A stretch of DNA of 32,059 nt from Candidatus Sungiibacteriota bacterium (GTDB lineage: Bacteria; Patescibacteriota; Minisyncoccia; Sungbacterales; HO2-52-23): positions 1-32,059 of the forward strand of contig JACOYX010000008.1 of assembly GCA_016181585.1 (NCBI GenBank), read 5' to 3'. Both the position numbers and the translations under genes were made by a program. Below the pieces are notes generated by a model. The model ran no database searches. It was not told where the DNA came from and saw nothing but the letters and a program-made list of their open reading frames with translations. Below, in pieces: positions 21,143 through 28,944 of this stretch (the stretch's first letter is position 1; each line of letters opens with the position of its first letter).

Positions 21143-22582
21143 TTAAATTGCAGACTTAAGAAGATCTTCAATTTTTACCGCGGTGTTTAATAGCGCCAAA
21201 TCTTTCATAAATGGAGCGATCACTTGCAGGCCAATGGGAAGTTTTTTCCCTTCTTCTTCAGCAAACCCCGCATTTAGTGAAAGTGAAGGGTTTCCGGCGA
21301 GGTTGACCGCAACGGTGTAGACATCGGCAAGATACATGGCAAGCGGGTTGTCTTTGTGCGCTCCGAAGTGAAACGCGGGGGTTGGCGTAGTGGGGCCGAT
21401 GATGTAATCCACCGCAACAAAAGCGCGGGAAAAATCTTCGCGGATAAGGCTTCGCACTTTTTGCGCTTTTACATAATATGCCTCGTAGTATCCGGCGGAA
21501 AGCGCGTAGGTGCCTAGCATAACGCGCCGTTTTACTTCCGCGCCAAATCCTTCACTTCGCGATTTTGTATACGTTTCAAACAATGTTTTCGCTTCATGAT
21601 TTCGATGTCCGTAGCGGATGCTTTCGAACCGAGCAAGATTGGTGGAAACTTCGGAAGGCACAATAATATAGTAGGCAGGGAGTGCTGATGAAGAATTCGG
21701 CAAGGATATTTCTTTGATCGCGGCGCCCGCTTGCTCCAGTTTTTTTATTGCATTGCGGATAACGGCTTCAACTTCAGGGTCAAGCCCCTCCCCCATATAT
21801 TCGCGCGGGATGCCAAATACCGTATCTTTTAATGCTTTTTCGTGAACTTCAGAATCTACTGGCGCGGTGGTGGCGTCGAAAACATCTTTTCCTGCGATGG
21901 CGCGGAAAAGAATTTCAGTGTCTTTTACTGTTTTTGCCATAGGGCCGATTTGATCAAGGGAAGACGCCATGGCAATAAGGCCGTGACGCGATACTGCGCC
22001 GTAGCTTGGCTTAAATCCTGCAATGCCGCAAAATGATGCGGGTTGGCGAATCGACCCGCCGGTATCTGAACCCAAGGCCGCCGGCACAAAATGTGCGGCA
22101 ACCGCGGCGGCAGATCCGCCAGAAGAACCGCCGGGCACACGGGAAGTATCGTGCGGATTTTTGGCGGGACCAAATGCGGAGTTTTCTGTAGAAGAGCCCA
22201 TGGCGAATTCATCCATGTTTGTTTTTCCGATAATTATAGCGCCATGATTTTTCAGTTTTTGCACAACCGTTGCGCTGTAGGGCGCGCGATAGTCTTTAAG
22301 CATACGGGATCCGGCAGTTGTTTTGGTGCCTTCCGCGAAAATGTTGTCTTTCAGCGCCATGGGAACGCCAAAAAGCTGCGGAAGCGCATTCCCGTTTTTT
22401 ACCTGCGTGTCCGCTTGTTTTGCCTCTTCCCACGCACTCTCTGAAACTTCCAAAAACGCATGGATTTCTCCATCTTTTTTGCGGATTGCTTCGAGACATG
22501 CGGAAACTACATCAGAAGGCAAAAATTCCTGTTTCCGATATCCTTCACTTATTTGTTTAATGGTGAGCTCGTTAAGATTCAT
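21143..22582 (-). CDS. gatA: Asp-tRNA(Asn)/Glu-tRNA(Gln) amidotransferase subunit A
   Basis: 479 residues, normal length. GatA releases ammonia from glutamine for transamidation of Glu-tRNA(Gln) or Asp-tRNA(Asn) by GatB. The Ser-cisSer-Lys triad is complete: K78 in ALKDN, S153 in PGGSSGGSAA, S177 in GSDTGGSIRQP. It follows gatC by 21 bases, so the two are co-transcribed; gatB is not in the window. The presence of the pathway implies that GlnRS and/or AsnRS may be missing in the genome. No SD. Confidence 0.97.
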   Translation of the reverse strand: MNLNELTIKQISEGYRKQEFLPSDVVSACLEAIRKKDGEIHAFLEVSESAWEEAKQADTQVKNGNALPQLFGVPMALKDNIFAEGTKTTAGSRMLKDYRAPYSATVVQKLKNHGAIIIGKTNMDEFAMGSSTENSAFGPAKNPHDTSRVPGGSSGGSAAAVAAHFVPAALGSDTGGSIRQPASFCGIAGFKPSYGAVSRHGLIAMASSLDQIGPMAKTVKDTEILFRAIAGKDVFDATTAPVDSEVHEKALKDTVFGIPREYMGEGLDPEVEAVIRNAIKKLEQAGAAIKEISLPNSSSALPAYYIIVPSEVSTNLARFESIRYGHRNHEAKTLFETYTKSRSEGFGAEVKRRVMLGTYALSAGYYEAYYVKAQKVRSLIREDFSRAFVAVDYIIGPTTPTPAFHFGAHKDNPLAMYLADVYTVAVNLAGNPSLSLNAGFAEEEGKKLPIGLQVIAPFMKDLALLNTAVKIEDLLKSAI

Positions 22583-22603
22583 AATTTTCGGTAAGTAGTA
22601 TTT

Positions 22604-22900
22604 CTACTCAAATATCGCTTTTACTTTAACCCATCCTTCTTTTTTCTCCGGCACGGCTTCCATAAGCTCTGCGCTTTTGCCTTCGATATTGTCATCAATG
22701 ATCTCGTCCCGACGCATTTTGTTGGTAAGCAGTGTTCCGCCGCGGACAGGCAAAACACCGGAAGTGTCGAGCGTATTGAGCGACGCGATAAATTGCAAAA
22801 TACCCGAAAGCTCTTTTTCGAATTTTACTGTCTCCTCCGGGCTAAGTTCTATCCGGGCGAGACGGGCGATATGTTCGACATCTTTGGGTGATATTGACAT
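22604..22900 (-). CDS. gatC: Amidotransferase subunit C
   Basis: 98 residues. GatC wraps around GatA and bridges it to GatB. The N-terminal helical part is typical: VEHIARLARIELSPEETVKF, then ELSGILQFIASLNTLDTSGV. The C-terminal belt has LLTNKMRRDEIIDDN and VPEKKEGWVKVKAIFE, which matches the usual P...gyi.VP/kvie ending. First gene of the gatC-gatA pair; start ATG without SD. Confidence 0.95.
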   Translation of the reverse strand: MSISPKDVEHIARLARIELSPEETVKFEKELSGILQFIASLNTLDTSGVLPVRGGTLLTNKMRRDEIIDDNIEGKSAELMEAVPEKKEGWVKVKAIFE

Positions 22901-22951
22901 AAGTGCTATTTTACGTTATTTTTTGATTAGCTCATTGAAAGGAGAGGCGCT

Positions 22952-23194
22952 GTGGATCAAGAACATAATTTTCTTAAGGTTGCGAAATATGGCGCATATC
23001 TTTTTGTGGTATTGTATAGTTTACTCGCTTGTTTTCTTATTGATGAATGGGCGATTGGTGTTGTTCTGCTTTCGCTAAGCGGAGTGTGTTGGTGCGTTGG
23101 CCGATTATGCTCTGCTGATTTGCGGCATTGGTTGGCTTATGAAAAGGAAAACCGTGGAGGATTTTTTGATGAAATTACCGGTTCTGGAAACTAA
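22952..23194 (+). CDS. Small membrane protein 1 (GTG start)
   Basis: 80 residues. The GTG start is preceded by AAAGGAGAGG at good spacing. Two adjacent membrane segments (about 12-30 and 34-52) and a charged tail (YEKENRGGFFDEITGSGN). Unknown family. It overlaps the start of the next gene by 26 bases, so translation of the two is likely linked. Divergent from gatC across 51 bp. Confidence 0.62.
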   Translation: MDQEHNFLKVAKYGAYLFVVLYSLLACFLIDEWAIGVVLLSLSGVCWCVGRLCSADLRHWLAYEKENRGGFFDEITGSGN

Positions 23195-23408
23195 ATTTAG
23201 TATTTTTGTGACGTGGGCGGCCTTTTGGGTTATGGTGGGGTATACATTCATCTTTAGTATCTTGTCGTTGTTTACTCTAGATGTTGCTAATTGGTATGCA
23301 TCGTTGTTTGGTTTTGTGCCGGCGTTTATTTGTGCCGTAGCCGCATGGCTTCTCAAGAAATGGATTAATCAATCGCCGTATGTCTTGCGGCTTCGCCTCC
23401 CTCGCTAG
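23169..23408 (+). CDS. Small membrane protein 2
   Basis: 79 residues from ATG 23169, preceded by GTGGAGG at 7-base spacing; an upstream in-frame ATG (23097) lacks an SD and is less likely. Two membrane segments (about 10-34 and 42-62) and a basic end (KKWINQSPYVLRLRLPR). Unknown family. Similar in layout to the preceding small membrane protein, so they may form a complex or be a diverged pair, but no sequence similarity is evident. Confidence 0.62.
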   Translation: MKLPVLETKFSIFVTWAAFWVMVGYTFIFSILSLFTLDVANWYASLFGFVPAFICAVAAWLLKKWINQSPYVLRLRLPR

Positions 23409-23455
23409 TGATAGCTTCTTTAAAAATCCGATTATTTTTACTTCGAAAAGTACTT

Positions 23456-25519
23456 TTACAACAGTTTCTTAAATTTTTTCTCATCAATTATCGTTACTCC
23501 CAGTTTCTTTGCTTTTTCAAGCTTTGATCCTGGATCAGAACCGGCTATTAAATAGTCGGTTTTTTCACTGACGGATTCAGACATGTCTCCGCCGAGTGCG
23601 CGAATGGCGGCCTTTGCTTCATCGCGTGTCATGGACTCCAATCCTCCGGTGAGGACAAAGGTTACTCCTTGTAGCTTACTCCCTATTGCCTCTTTTTTAA
23701 ACCGTTGCGGTTTTACGCCGGCATCGAGCAGTTTTTTTATAAACGCATGATTGCGTTCACTGCGAAACCAATCACGGATGCTTTTTGCTACCACACCCCC
23801 GATATCCGGTATGGTTTCAAGTTCCTCAAGGTGCGCATTTGCCAATGCTTCGAGGGTACCAAAGTGCTTCGCAAGGTCAATAGCAGTCTCCTCTCCCACA
23901 TGTGCGATACCAAGTGCGTAAATAAAGCGGGGAAATTCGATTTCTTTTTTTGATTGAATGGATCTGATTAAGTTTTCCGCCGATTTTTCGGCAAAGCGTT
24001 CAAGCGGCGCAATATCTCCTTCTTTAAGCGAAAAAATATCGGCGGGATCTTCAGCAAGTCCTTCCTCGACCAAACGGTCGATGACTTTTGGCCCGAGACC
24101 GACAATGTCGAAGGCGTGCTTTGAGACGAAATGATAAAACCGCTCAAGGCGCACCAGTTCACATTTCTCCGGGTGCGGAATGCGATGCGCCACTTCTCCT
24201 TCTTTTTGTACGACTTTCTGTCCGCAAAATTCGCGTGGCATATTAAACGCCATGCTTTTTTTAGGACGAAGATTTTTCAATACTCGCACGATGTCTGGAA
24301 TCACGTCTCCCGCACGCTGGATGATGACCGTATCCCCGACGCGGACATCGAGGCGTTTGATTTCGTCCATGTTGTGCAGTGTGGCGCGCGATACCATAAC
24401 TCCCGATACTGACACTGGTTTGAGCAGGGCAACGGGCGTTAAGACTCCCGTTCTTCCCACTTGCACTTTTATATTCTCGACTGTAGTTACCGCTTCTTCT
24501 GCGGGAAATTTAAACGCAATCGCGCCGCGCGGAGCCTTCCCTGCCACCCCCAAACGCTCGAAAAGCCGGTTTGCATTCACCTGCACCACCACACCATCAA
24601 TAAGAAAGGGTAGTTTCCCCCGCGCTTCTCGTATTTTTTTCCAAAACGCCAGTATTTCTTCGATGTTTTTGCAGTATGAGGCAAGATCAATGGTCCTAAA
24701 ACCAAAAAGCCGCGCGATCAAGTGCTCTTCTTCGTGGGTTTTTTGGCCGAGATCGGTAATGATATCATAGGCAATAAAGTCGAGCTTGCGTGCGGCGGTA
24801 ACTTTCGGATCAAGCTGGCGCACGGAACCCGCGGCGATATTGCGCGGATTGGCGTATGCCGGCAAGTCCGCTTTTTTTTGCGCGCGGTTGATCTCTTCAA
24901 ACACTTTTTTGGTCATATAAACCTCACCGCGCACTTCCAATTTCTCGGGTATATGAGTGACTACTTTCTTTAATTGCGCATATTCTTTGAATATGTGCGC
25001 GATTTCTTTTTCGCTCTCCATTTCCAGCGGGTTGTGGAGCCGAAGCGGCACCGAATTGATGGTTTTTATGTTTTCCGTCACATCCTCGCCGGTAGTGCCG
25101 TCGCCGCGGGTCGAGGCGGTTTTTAAAAGACTATTTTCATAAATGAGCGATATGGCGAAGCCGTCGATTTTAAGCTCCGCGAAGTAGTCGATTGTTTCAT
25201 CACTACCTGCTAGTTTTTTAATGCGTTTTTCCCATTCACTGATTTCTTCTTCTGAAAATGCGTCGTTGAGCGAGAGCATGCGCGAATCATGGCGCACTTT
25301 TTTAAAGCCGGGAAGCGGTTCCCCTCCTATGCGCCGGGTTGGCGAATCTGGGGTAATAAATTTTGGATATTCCTTTTCCAGCGTTTCAAGTTCGTGTTTC
25401 AACGAGTCGAGCGCGGCATCGGAAATTTCCTGCCGGTCGAGCACATGGTAAAGATAGCGATGGTGGTTAATCTCCTTTTTTAATTTAGATATTCTTTCTT
25501 TTGCTTCATTTTGATTCAT
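23456..25519 (-). CDS. ligA: NAD-dependent DNA ligase with degraded zinc finger
   Basis: 687 residues from ATG 25519; a TTG nine codons upstream lies in a repeat arm and is rejected. LigA seals nicks using NAD+. The order is: domain Ia (RYLYHVLD), adenylation domain with K117 in ELKIDG, OB fold (VGRTGVLTPVALLKPV, RATLHNMDEIK), zinc finger, HhH domain, and BRCT (from GVTFVLTGGLESMTRDEAK). The zinc finger has only C432 and C453 of the four ligands; the positions corresponding to C408 and C426 of E. coli are R429 and I447. Catalytic residues look intact. No SD. Confidence 0.96.
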   Translation of the reverse strand: MNQNEAKERISKLKKEINHHRYLYHVLDRQEISDAALDSLKHELETLEKEYPKFITPDSPTRRIGGEPLPGFKKVRHDSRMLSLNDAFSEEEISEWEKRIKKLAGSDETIDYFAELKIDGFAISLIYENSLLKTASTRGDGTTGEDVTENIKTINSVPLRLHNPLEMESEKEIAHIFKEYAQLKKVVTHIPEKLEVRGEVYMTKKVFEEINRAQKKADLPAYANPRNIAAGSVRQLDPKVTAARKLDFIAYDIITDLGQKTHEEEHLIARLFGFRTIDLASYCKNIEEILAFWKKIREARGKLPFLIDGVVVQVNANRLFERLGVAGKAPRGAIAFKFPAEEAVTTVENIKVQVGRTGVLTPVALLKPVSVSGVMVSRATLHNMDEIKRLDVRVGDTVIIQRAGDVIPDIVRVLKNLRPKKSMAFNMPREFCGQKVVQKEGEVAHRIPHPEKCELVRLERFYHFVSKHAFDIVGLGPKVIDRLVEEGLAEDPADIFSLKEGDIAPLERFAEKSAENLIRSIQSKKEIEFPRFIYALGIAHVGEETAIDLAKHFGTLEALANAHLEELETIPDIGGVVAKSIRDWFRSERNHAFIKKLLDAGVKPQRFKKEAIGSKLQGVTFVLTGGLESMTRDEAKAAIRALGGDMSESVSEKTDYLIAGSDPGSKLEKAKKLGVTIIDEKKFKKLL

Positions 25520-25536
25520 GGAAACAGTGTAAAATG

Positions 25537-25628
25537 CAAAAATCAAAATGTAAAATTAAGGTATTGCGGCTTCGCCATAATATAAAATCTGTCGCGAATC
25601 GACACTATAATTTTGCATTTTGATTTTT
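25537..25628. repeat. AT-arm element between pilX-like gene and ligA
   Basis: Arms 25538-25558 and 25608-25628 are inverted repeats (one mismatch in 21). Cores are ATTGCGGCTTCGCCATAAT and GTCGCGAATCGAC, both self-complementary. The element supplies the TTG-started N-terminal extension of ligA and the end of the pilus cluster. Confidence 0.55.
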
Positions 25629-26047
25629 TAATACGTTACCATAAATCCGCGCTTTACATTGCGCGCAGTATTTGCTCCACAGCGGGGTTGCCCCACGCTT
25701 CTGATGCAAGCGATTGCGGTGGTATTGTTGCAATTGGCGAAAATACTCGCGGGGGTTTTGTACATCTCTACAACAAAGCAGCCGGTAGAGGAAGGGTTGC
25801 CGGTGGTGTCTTCTGTGGCGTTGTTACCAAGTTTTTGAGGCGTCATACGGTCGAGATAAAGAAATTTATCGATTGCGCGATCAGACGCGTAAAATGCGGT
25901 ATATGAATCCGCAATTTCTCCGGAAATCAAAATTTCGCCATAAACCACGTTAAAAATGCCGATGGAGATCGATAAGAGAGCTGAAAGGATAACTATGACT
26001 AAAAGCAGAGTGATCCCTTTCTTCTTTTGTACGAAATAATGTTTCAT
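25628..26047 (-). CDS. PilX/GspK-like pseudopilin
   Basis: 139 residues. A short basic leader MKHYFVQKKKG precedes the hydrophobic helix ITLLLVIVILSALLSISIGI, so cleavage would follow G11; position +5 is L, not the usual E, as in many PilX/GspK proteins. Soluble part has CFVVEMYKTPASIFANC and a C-terminal CGANTARNVKRG. It is shorter than typical PilX. Last of four consecutive pseudopilin genes. Confidence 0.7.
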   Translation of the reverse strand: MKHYFVQKKKGITLLLVIVILSALLSISIGIFNVVYGEILISGEIADSYTAFYASDRAIDKFLYLDRMTPQKLGNNATEDTTGNPSSTGCFVVEMYKTPASIFANCNNTTAIACIRSVGQPRCGANTARNVKRGFMVTY

Positions 26048-26051
26048 AGGA

Positions 26052-26618
26052 TTATTGCAAGTCGCGAGCGCGAGGTACTACTGTTGTTTGAAGATCAAGG
26101 GTTGACTCAAGAGGTATTTTGGGGCTTTTTGCCCGTGCGCGAAGCATTATGGTGATCTGCGGTTGTCCGTCCGCTGCGCCTGCGGGAAGCCCTCGGGTGA
26201 GAAAATTAAACCGGTCGATATATATATCCTCCGCGGTAAAAGGAACTACAATTCCCGAAGAGCCGTTGCAATCGCCGGGAAGAATAGGTTGTGTCGCGCG
26301 CATAATGCGAAGATTTGTCTGGTCCCAAAAATATACTCTGGTGCCAGATGTCGCTTCAAAACGGATCTCAGACCCGGCTTGACCGCACACAGGAGACAAA
26401 ATGCTGAATTGCGTGCCTGTACGCAGTTCTTTTGCCAAAAGTTCCATACTGAAGCGGATATTATCCTGCACTACCTGCGTATTCGCCGCTTTTATTTGGG
26501 CATTTGAAAGGCTCAACATAAGACCGATAGTGGTAATTATGACCACAGTAAAAATGCCGATAGAGATGACCATCTCAAGAAGAGTAAAACCGCGTTGATT
26601 TTTTAGAGAAATTGTCAT
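26052..26618 (-). CDS. PilW/GspJ-like pseudopilin
   Basis: 188 residues. The leader MTISLKNQRG and the helix FTLLEMVISIGIFTVV place the cleavage after G10, with E at +5. Followed by the usual long helix (NTQVVQDNIRFSMELLAKEL) and a beta-rich head. Cysteines at the head (SPVCGQ, PGDCNG) may form a disulphide. The 4-base spacing to the next gene (stop 26052, start 26047) suggests coupled translation. Minor pilins of this kind prime pilus assembly. Confidence 0.8.
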   Translation of the reverse strand: MTISLKNQRGFTLLEMVISIGIFTVVIITTIGLMLSLSNAQIKAANTQVVQDNIRFSMELLAKELRTGTQFSILSPVCGQAGSEIRFEATSGTRVYFWDQTNLRIMRATQPILPGDCNGSSGIVVPFTAEDIYIDRFNFLTRGLPAGAADGQPQITIMLRARAKSPKIPLESTLDLQTTVVPRARDLQ

Positions 26619-26624
26619 GAGCTT

Positions 26625-27239
26625 TTATCTCCAATTATACAATCGCTCGGTGAGGGTTAATGTGCGATTTATTCCCCGCTCATTCCAAGAAATTGTTGCG
26701 GTTACATCCATTATATCTGCAGTAGGAATAGCGGCGCTTCCAGGCGGACCGGATTCTGCGGAAAAAGGACGGGATATATTTAAACAGCGTGAAAACAGCG
26801 TAGGTTGTCCTGAAACATATCCATATCTGCCTGTTGCTGGATCGAAGCGAAGCTTATTTGCGCATCCTGCACTGGGAACAGTCAAGGTGGGATTGCTGAT
26901 AAGGACACCGCTTCCGCACAAATATTGTGTTACCGCAATGGCATCAATGGTTCTTTGGGTGCCGAGAAGCGTTGATCCAGTAATGCCGTTATAATCAGTT
27001 TGCCATGTTTGCAAGGTGCCGGTATTTTTTTCAATACAAATTTGATTATTCTCTCTAATGACGCGTACCAACTCAATCCCCTCTTGCGCGAGATTGATTG
27101 CGATAAGTTTGTTTTTGGCGAAGCTGAAATTATTGATACCGCGGATAATTAGTGAAACCGGCCCCACCAAAGCTCCCAAAATAACCGCAAGCGCCACGAC
27201 GGTTTCAAGGAGGGTAAAACCACGATTTTTTGTGTACAA
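26625..27239 (-). CDS. PilV/GspI-like pseudopilin, TTG start
   Basis: 204 residues from TTG 27239. The longer frame to 27374 adds 45 residues encoded by a dispersed repeat (SGVTPAKAGIQFTGL), which is not part of a pilin leader. From the TTG the leader is MYTKNRG and the helix FTLLETVVALAVILGALVGP, cleavage after G7 with E at +5. The head has CIEKNTGTLQTWQTDYNG, CGSGVLISNPTLTVPSAGC and a C-terminal TATISWNERGINRTLTLTE, typical of PilV/GspI. The start codon lies in a perfect 13-bp hairpin (27220-27249). Confidence 0.78.
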   Translation of the reverse strand: MYTKNRGFTLLETVVALAVILGALVGPVSLIIRGINNFSFAKNKLIAINLAQEGIELVRVIRENNQICIEKNTGTLQTWQTDYNGITGSTLLGTQRTIDAIAVTQYLCGSGVLISNPTLTVPSAGCANKLRFDPATGRYGYVSGQPTLFSRCLNISRPFSAESGPPGSAAIPTADIMDVTATISWNERGINRTLTLTERLYNWR

Positions 27240-27249
27240 AAAATCGTGG

Positions 27250-27375
27250 AATTTAAAATGTAAAATGTAAAAATTAAAATACCGCTCAATGCGTAATCCG
27301 GTGAACTGGATTCCAGCTTTCGCCGGGGTGACGCCCGAAGCGTCATTTTTTATTTTGCTTTTTAAATTTTGCATT
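27250..27375. repeat. AT-arm element with PAKAGIQ-type core
   Basis: AT arms at 27250-27281 and 27346-27375 enclose a core of about 60 bases (27286-27345) with ATTCCAGCTTTCGCCGGGGT. In the minus frame the core encodes VTPAKAGIQ, a well-known repeat-derived peptide in bacterial genomes. A second copy of the core in opposite orientation is at 30479-30540. Confidence 0.7.
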
Positions 27376-27992
27376 TATCGTATGCTTATCTGTCCGCTGG
27401 TGCGGACAGTAACTGTCTTGGTGTCGGCGCCGGAAGGCCTCCCGAAACGGATATTTATTATATCCCCAAGATCGTTTCCGTTTTCGCCGGTAATGGCAAG
27501 CACCGCCTCCGGCGCGGTGAATAGTATATGAATAATGCGAGGACAGTCTGTATAGACGGGAGGCGGAGAGGAATCACGGCATTCAAGTCCGGTAACTTTT
27601 ATGCCGCGCGGAAATATTACGTCGCTTCCTATTTTTACATCATCTCCGGCTCTCCAGCGGCCATCGGGAGCGCCACTGGCGCCAGGACCAAAATCTGCGA
27701 ATATAAAATATCTCTGTGGTTCGTTAAGCGAAATCCTGATTCCCACCGCTTTGGGCACGCGCGGGCCGGTGGGGGTGGATATGCTGGTTACCGCAAGCGA
27801 CATGTTTTGCGCACGCCGCATGGCAAGCGCAATTTCCCTCACTGAACGGTTGAGCGCGGCGCCTTCATTGAGGCCGGAAAAACTGAAAAGTACTACCGCG
27901 CTGATTGCGGTTATAATGGCAAGAATAACGACTATTTCCACCATGGTAAACCCTGCACTACATCTTGATTGAGTTTTTTTCATTTCCTTCAT
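27375..27992 (-). CDS. FimT/GspH-like pseudopilin
   Basis: 205 residues. Leader MKEMKKTQSRCSAG and helix FTMVEIVVILAIITAISAVV, cleavage after G14 and E at +5. A cysteine in the leader is unusual. The head has LALAMRRAQNMSLAV, typical of the GspH/FimT helix, then RVPKAVGIRISLNEP, YFIFADFGPG and a C-terminal KTVTVRTSGQISIR, again typical. First of the four consecutive pseudopilin genes. The element R2 lies just upstream, so a promoter could be inside or next to that repeat. Confidence 0.82.
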   Translation of the reverse strand: MKEMKKTQSRCSAGFTMVEIVVILAIITAISAVVLFSFSGLNEGAALNRSVREIALAMRRAQNMSLAVTSISTPTGPRVPKAVGIRISLNEPQRYFIFADFGPGASGAPDGRWRAGDDVKIGSDVIFPRGIKVTGLECRDSSPPPVYTDCPRIIHILFTAPEAVLAITGENGNDLGDIINIRFGRPSGADTKTVTVRTSGQISIR

Positions 27993-27997
27993 TATGT

Positions 27998-28318
27998 GAC
28001 TGTTGCCGAATACCGCTTATGAGCTGCAATTCCGTAAATTCGGGTAAATCGCATCGCGATTTACGGGAAATTTAGCGAAGCCGGATATTCCCGTGCGAAG
28101 CGTAAAATTTCCCCGGCTTTTGCTCAAGGAAGCAAAAGAATTTTTCAAAAAAATTCTTGGCTTATCATTGGCAGGGAGATGAATGTAAAAGCATACTTTT
28201 ACATTCACCGGGTGAACCGATTATACTCATAGTATCTATCTAGATAGGCCGCAAAATTTGTGTGAGTATTTGCTTCGAATTCATGCAACTTCGCGACGTA
28301 GGCTATTCGGCAACAGTC
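27998..28318. repeat. 321-bp inverted-repeat element R2
   Basis: Ends are 15-bp perfect inverted repeats, GACTGTTGCCGAATA (27998-28012) and its complement (28304-28318). Inside are a CGTAAATTCGGG/CGATTTACGGG region and module B (28159-28218), shared with R1. The segment 28241-28300 (TAGGCCGCAAAATTTGTG) also resembles the start of R3. A 63-residue frame inside is repeat-derived and not accepted as a gene. It fills the gap between the DUF4430-like and FimT-like genes. Confidence 0.7.
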
Positions 28319-28344
28319 CCATTATATATCTTTTTTTATAAATC

Positions 28345-28373
28345 AAAAAGCCGCCAGTATTACTGACAGCTTT
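28345..28373 (-). terminator. Terminator behind the DUF4430-like gene
   Basis: AAAGCTGTCAGTA pairs with TACTGGCGGCTTT on the minus strand (G-U pairs allowed), followed by TTTTTGATT. It separates the pilC-pilD part from the four pseudopilins. Confidence 0.6.
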
Positions 28374-28377
28374 CTTT

Positions 28378-28833
28378 TTATTCGTATTTAAATACATAGT
28401 GATCGCCGCGGCTCACTATGAATCGGGAAAGAGGTCCTGCTACCCCCTCTTCTCCTTTGTACAATTGCCACTGCTTGGTTTTGTTTTTGGTGCGGTCAAA
28501 CTCTACGAGCATATCGTTTTGCACGCGAAGCGGTGTTCCTGTGTCTTTTGCGAGTGCTTCAAGTTCTTCAGCCAGAGAGCGAGGGGGTTGGGCTGCCACA
28601 CCTTCAAATTTCCGCATATCGGTACCTGAATCAAAGACAATCCATATGCGTTGATCGCGGGGAATTACCATGTTTTCCAATGAGGCGTTGTTTGAGGAAA
28701 TCTCATTTGAGAAACTTTTTTGCATGTATGAAATAACGCCGGCGGCAATCAAAAAGGCACCGGCGACGATTAGCCAAGTCTCCTGTGGGCTACATTCCGT
28801 AGTTATTTTTTTCTTTCTGGGGCGCATAGGCAT
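28378..28833 (-). CDS. Membrane-anchored DUF4430-like protein
   Basis: 151 residues. A basic start (MPMRPRKKKITTE) and one membrane segment (about 20-36) place the C-terminal part outside. That part has KFEGVAAQPPRSLAEELEAL followed by AKDTGTPLRV, then KQWQLYKGEEGVAGPLSRFI and a final SRGDHYVFKYE. The pattern FEGV--PPR-L---LE-LA and -W-LY--GE------GD-Y-F-Y fits DUF4430 (PF14478), a ligand-binding surface domain related to the cobalamin-intrinsic-factor family. It sits between pilD and the pseudopilins and could be a pilus-linked surface protein (inference). Confidence 0.6.
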   Translation of the reverse strand: MPMRPRKKKITTECSPQETWLIVAGAFLIAAGVISYMQKSFSNEISSNNASLENMVIPRDQRIWIVFDSGTDMRKFEGVAAQPPRSLAEELEALAKDTGTPLRVQNDMLVEFDRTKNKTKQWQLYKGEEGVAGPLSRFIVSRGDHYVFKYE

Positions 28834-28857
28834 GTTTGAAAAGTAAAAATGAAAAAA

Positions 28858-28935
28858 TAGGTAGGCCGCAAAATTTATTCAACGATTTTGGCGCGAATTG
28901 AAATCTCGTAACGAAAATCTTTAATCAGTGGGTCT
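28858..28935. repeat. Partial interspersed element R3 (module A)
   Basis: GGCCGCAAAATTTATTCAAC... to ...AACGAAAATCTTTAATCAG matches module A of R1 (18149-18226, opposite orientation) over about 75 bases with substitutions; the outer end GTGGGTCT corresponds to R1's GTAGGTCT. Only one half is present. Confidence 0.6.
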
Positions 28936-28944
28936 TATTTTAAT

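Noticed and set aside
25520-25546. N-terminal extension of LigA from a TTG
   Set aside because: The added nine residues come from the AT-arm repeat; ATG 25519 matches the family start.
28017-28208. 63-residue frame
   Set aside because: Lies wholly inside repeat element R2; part of the reading is the palindrome.
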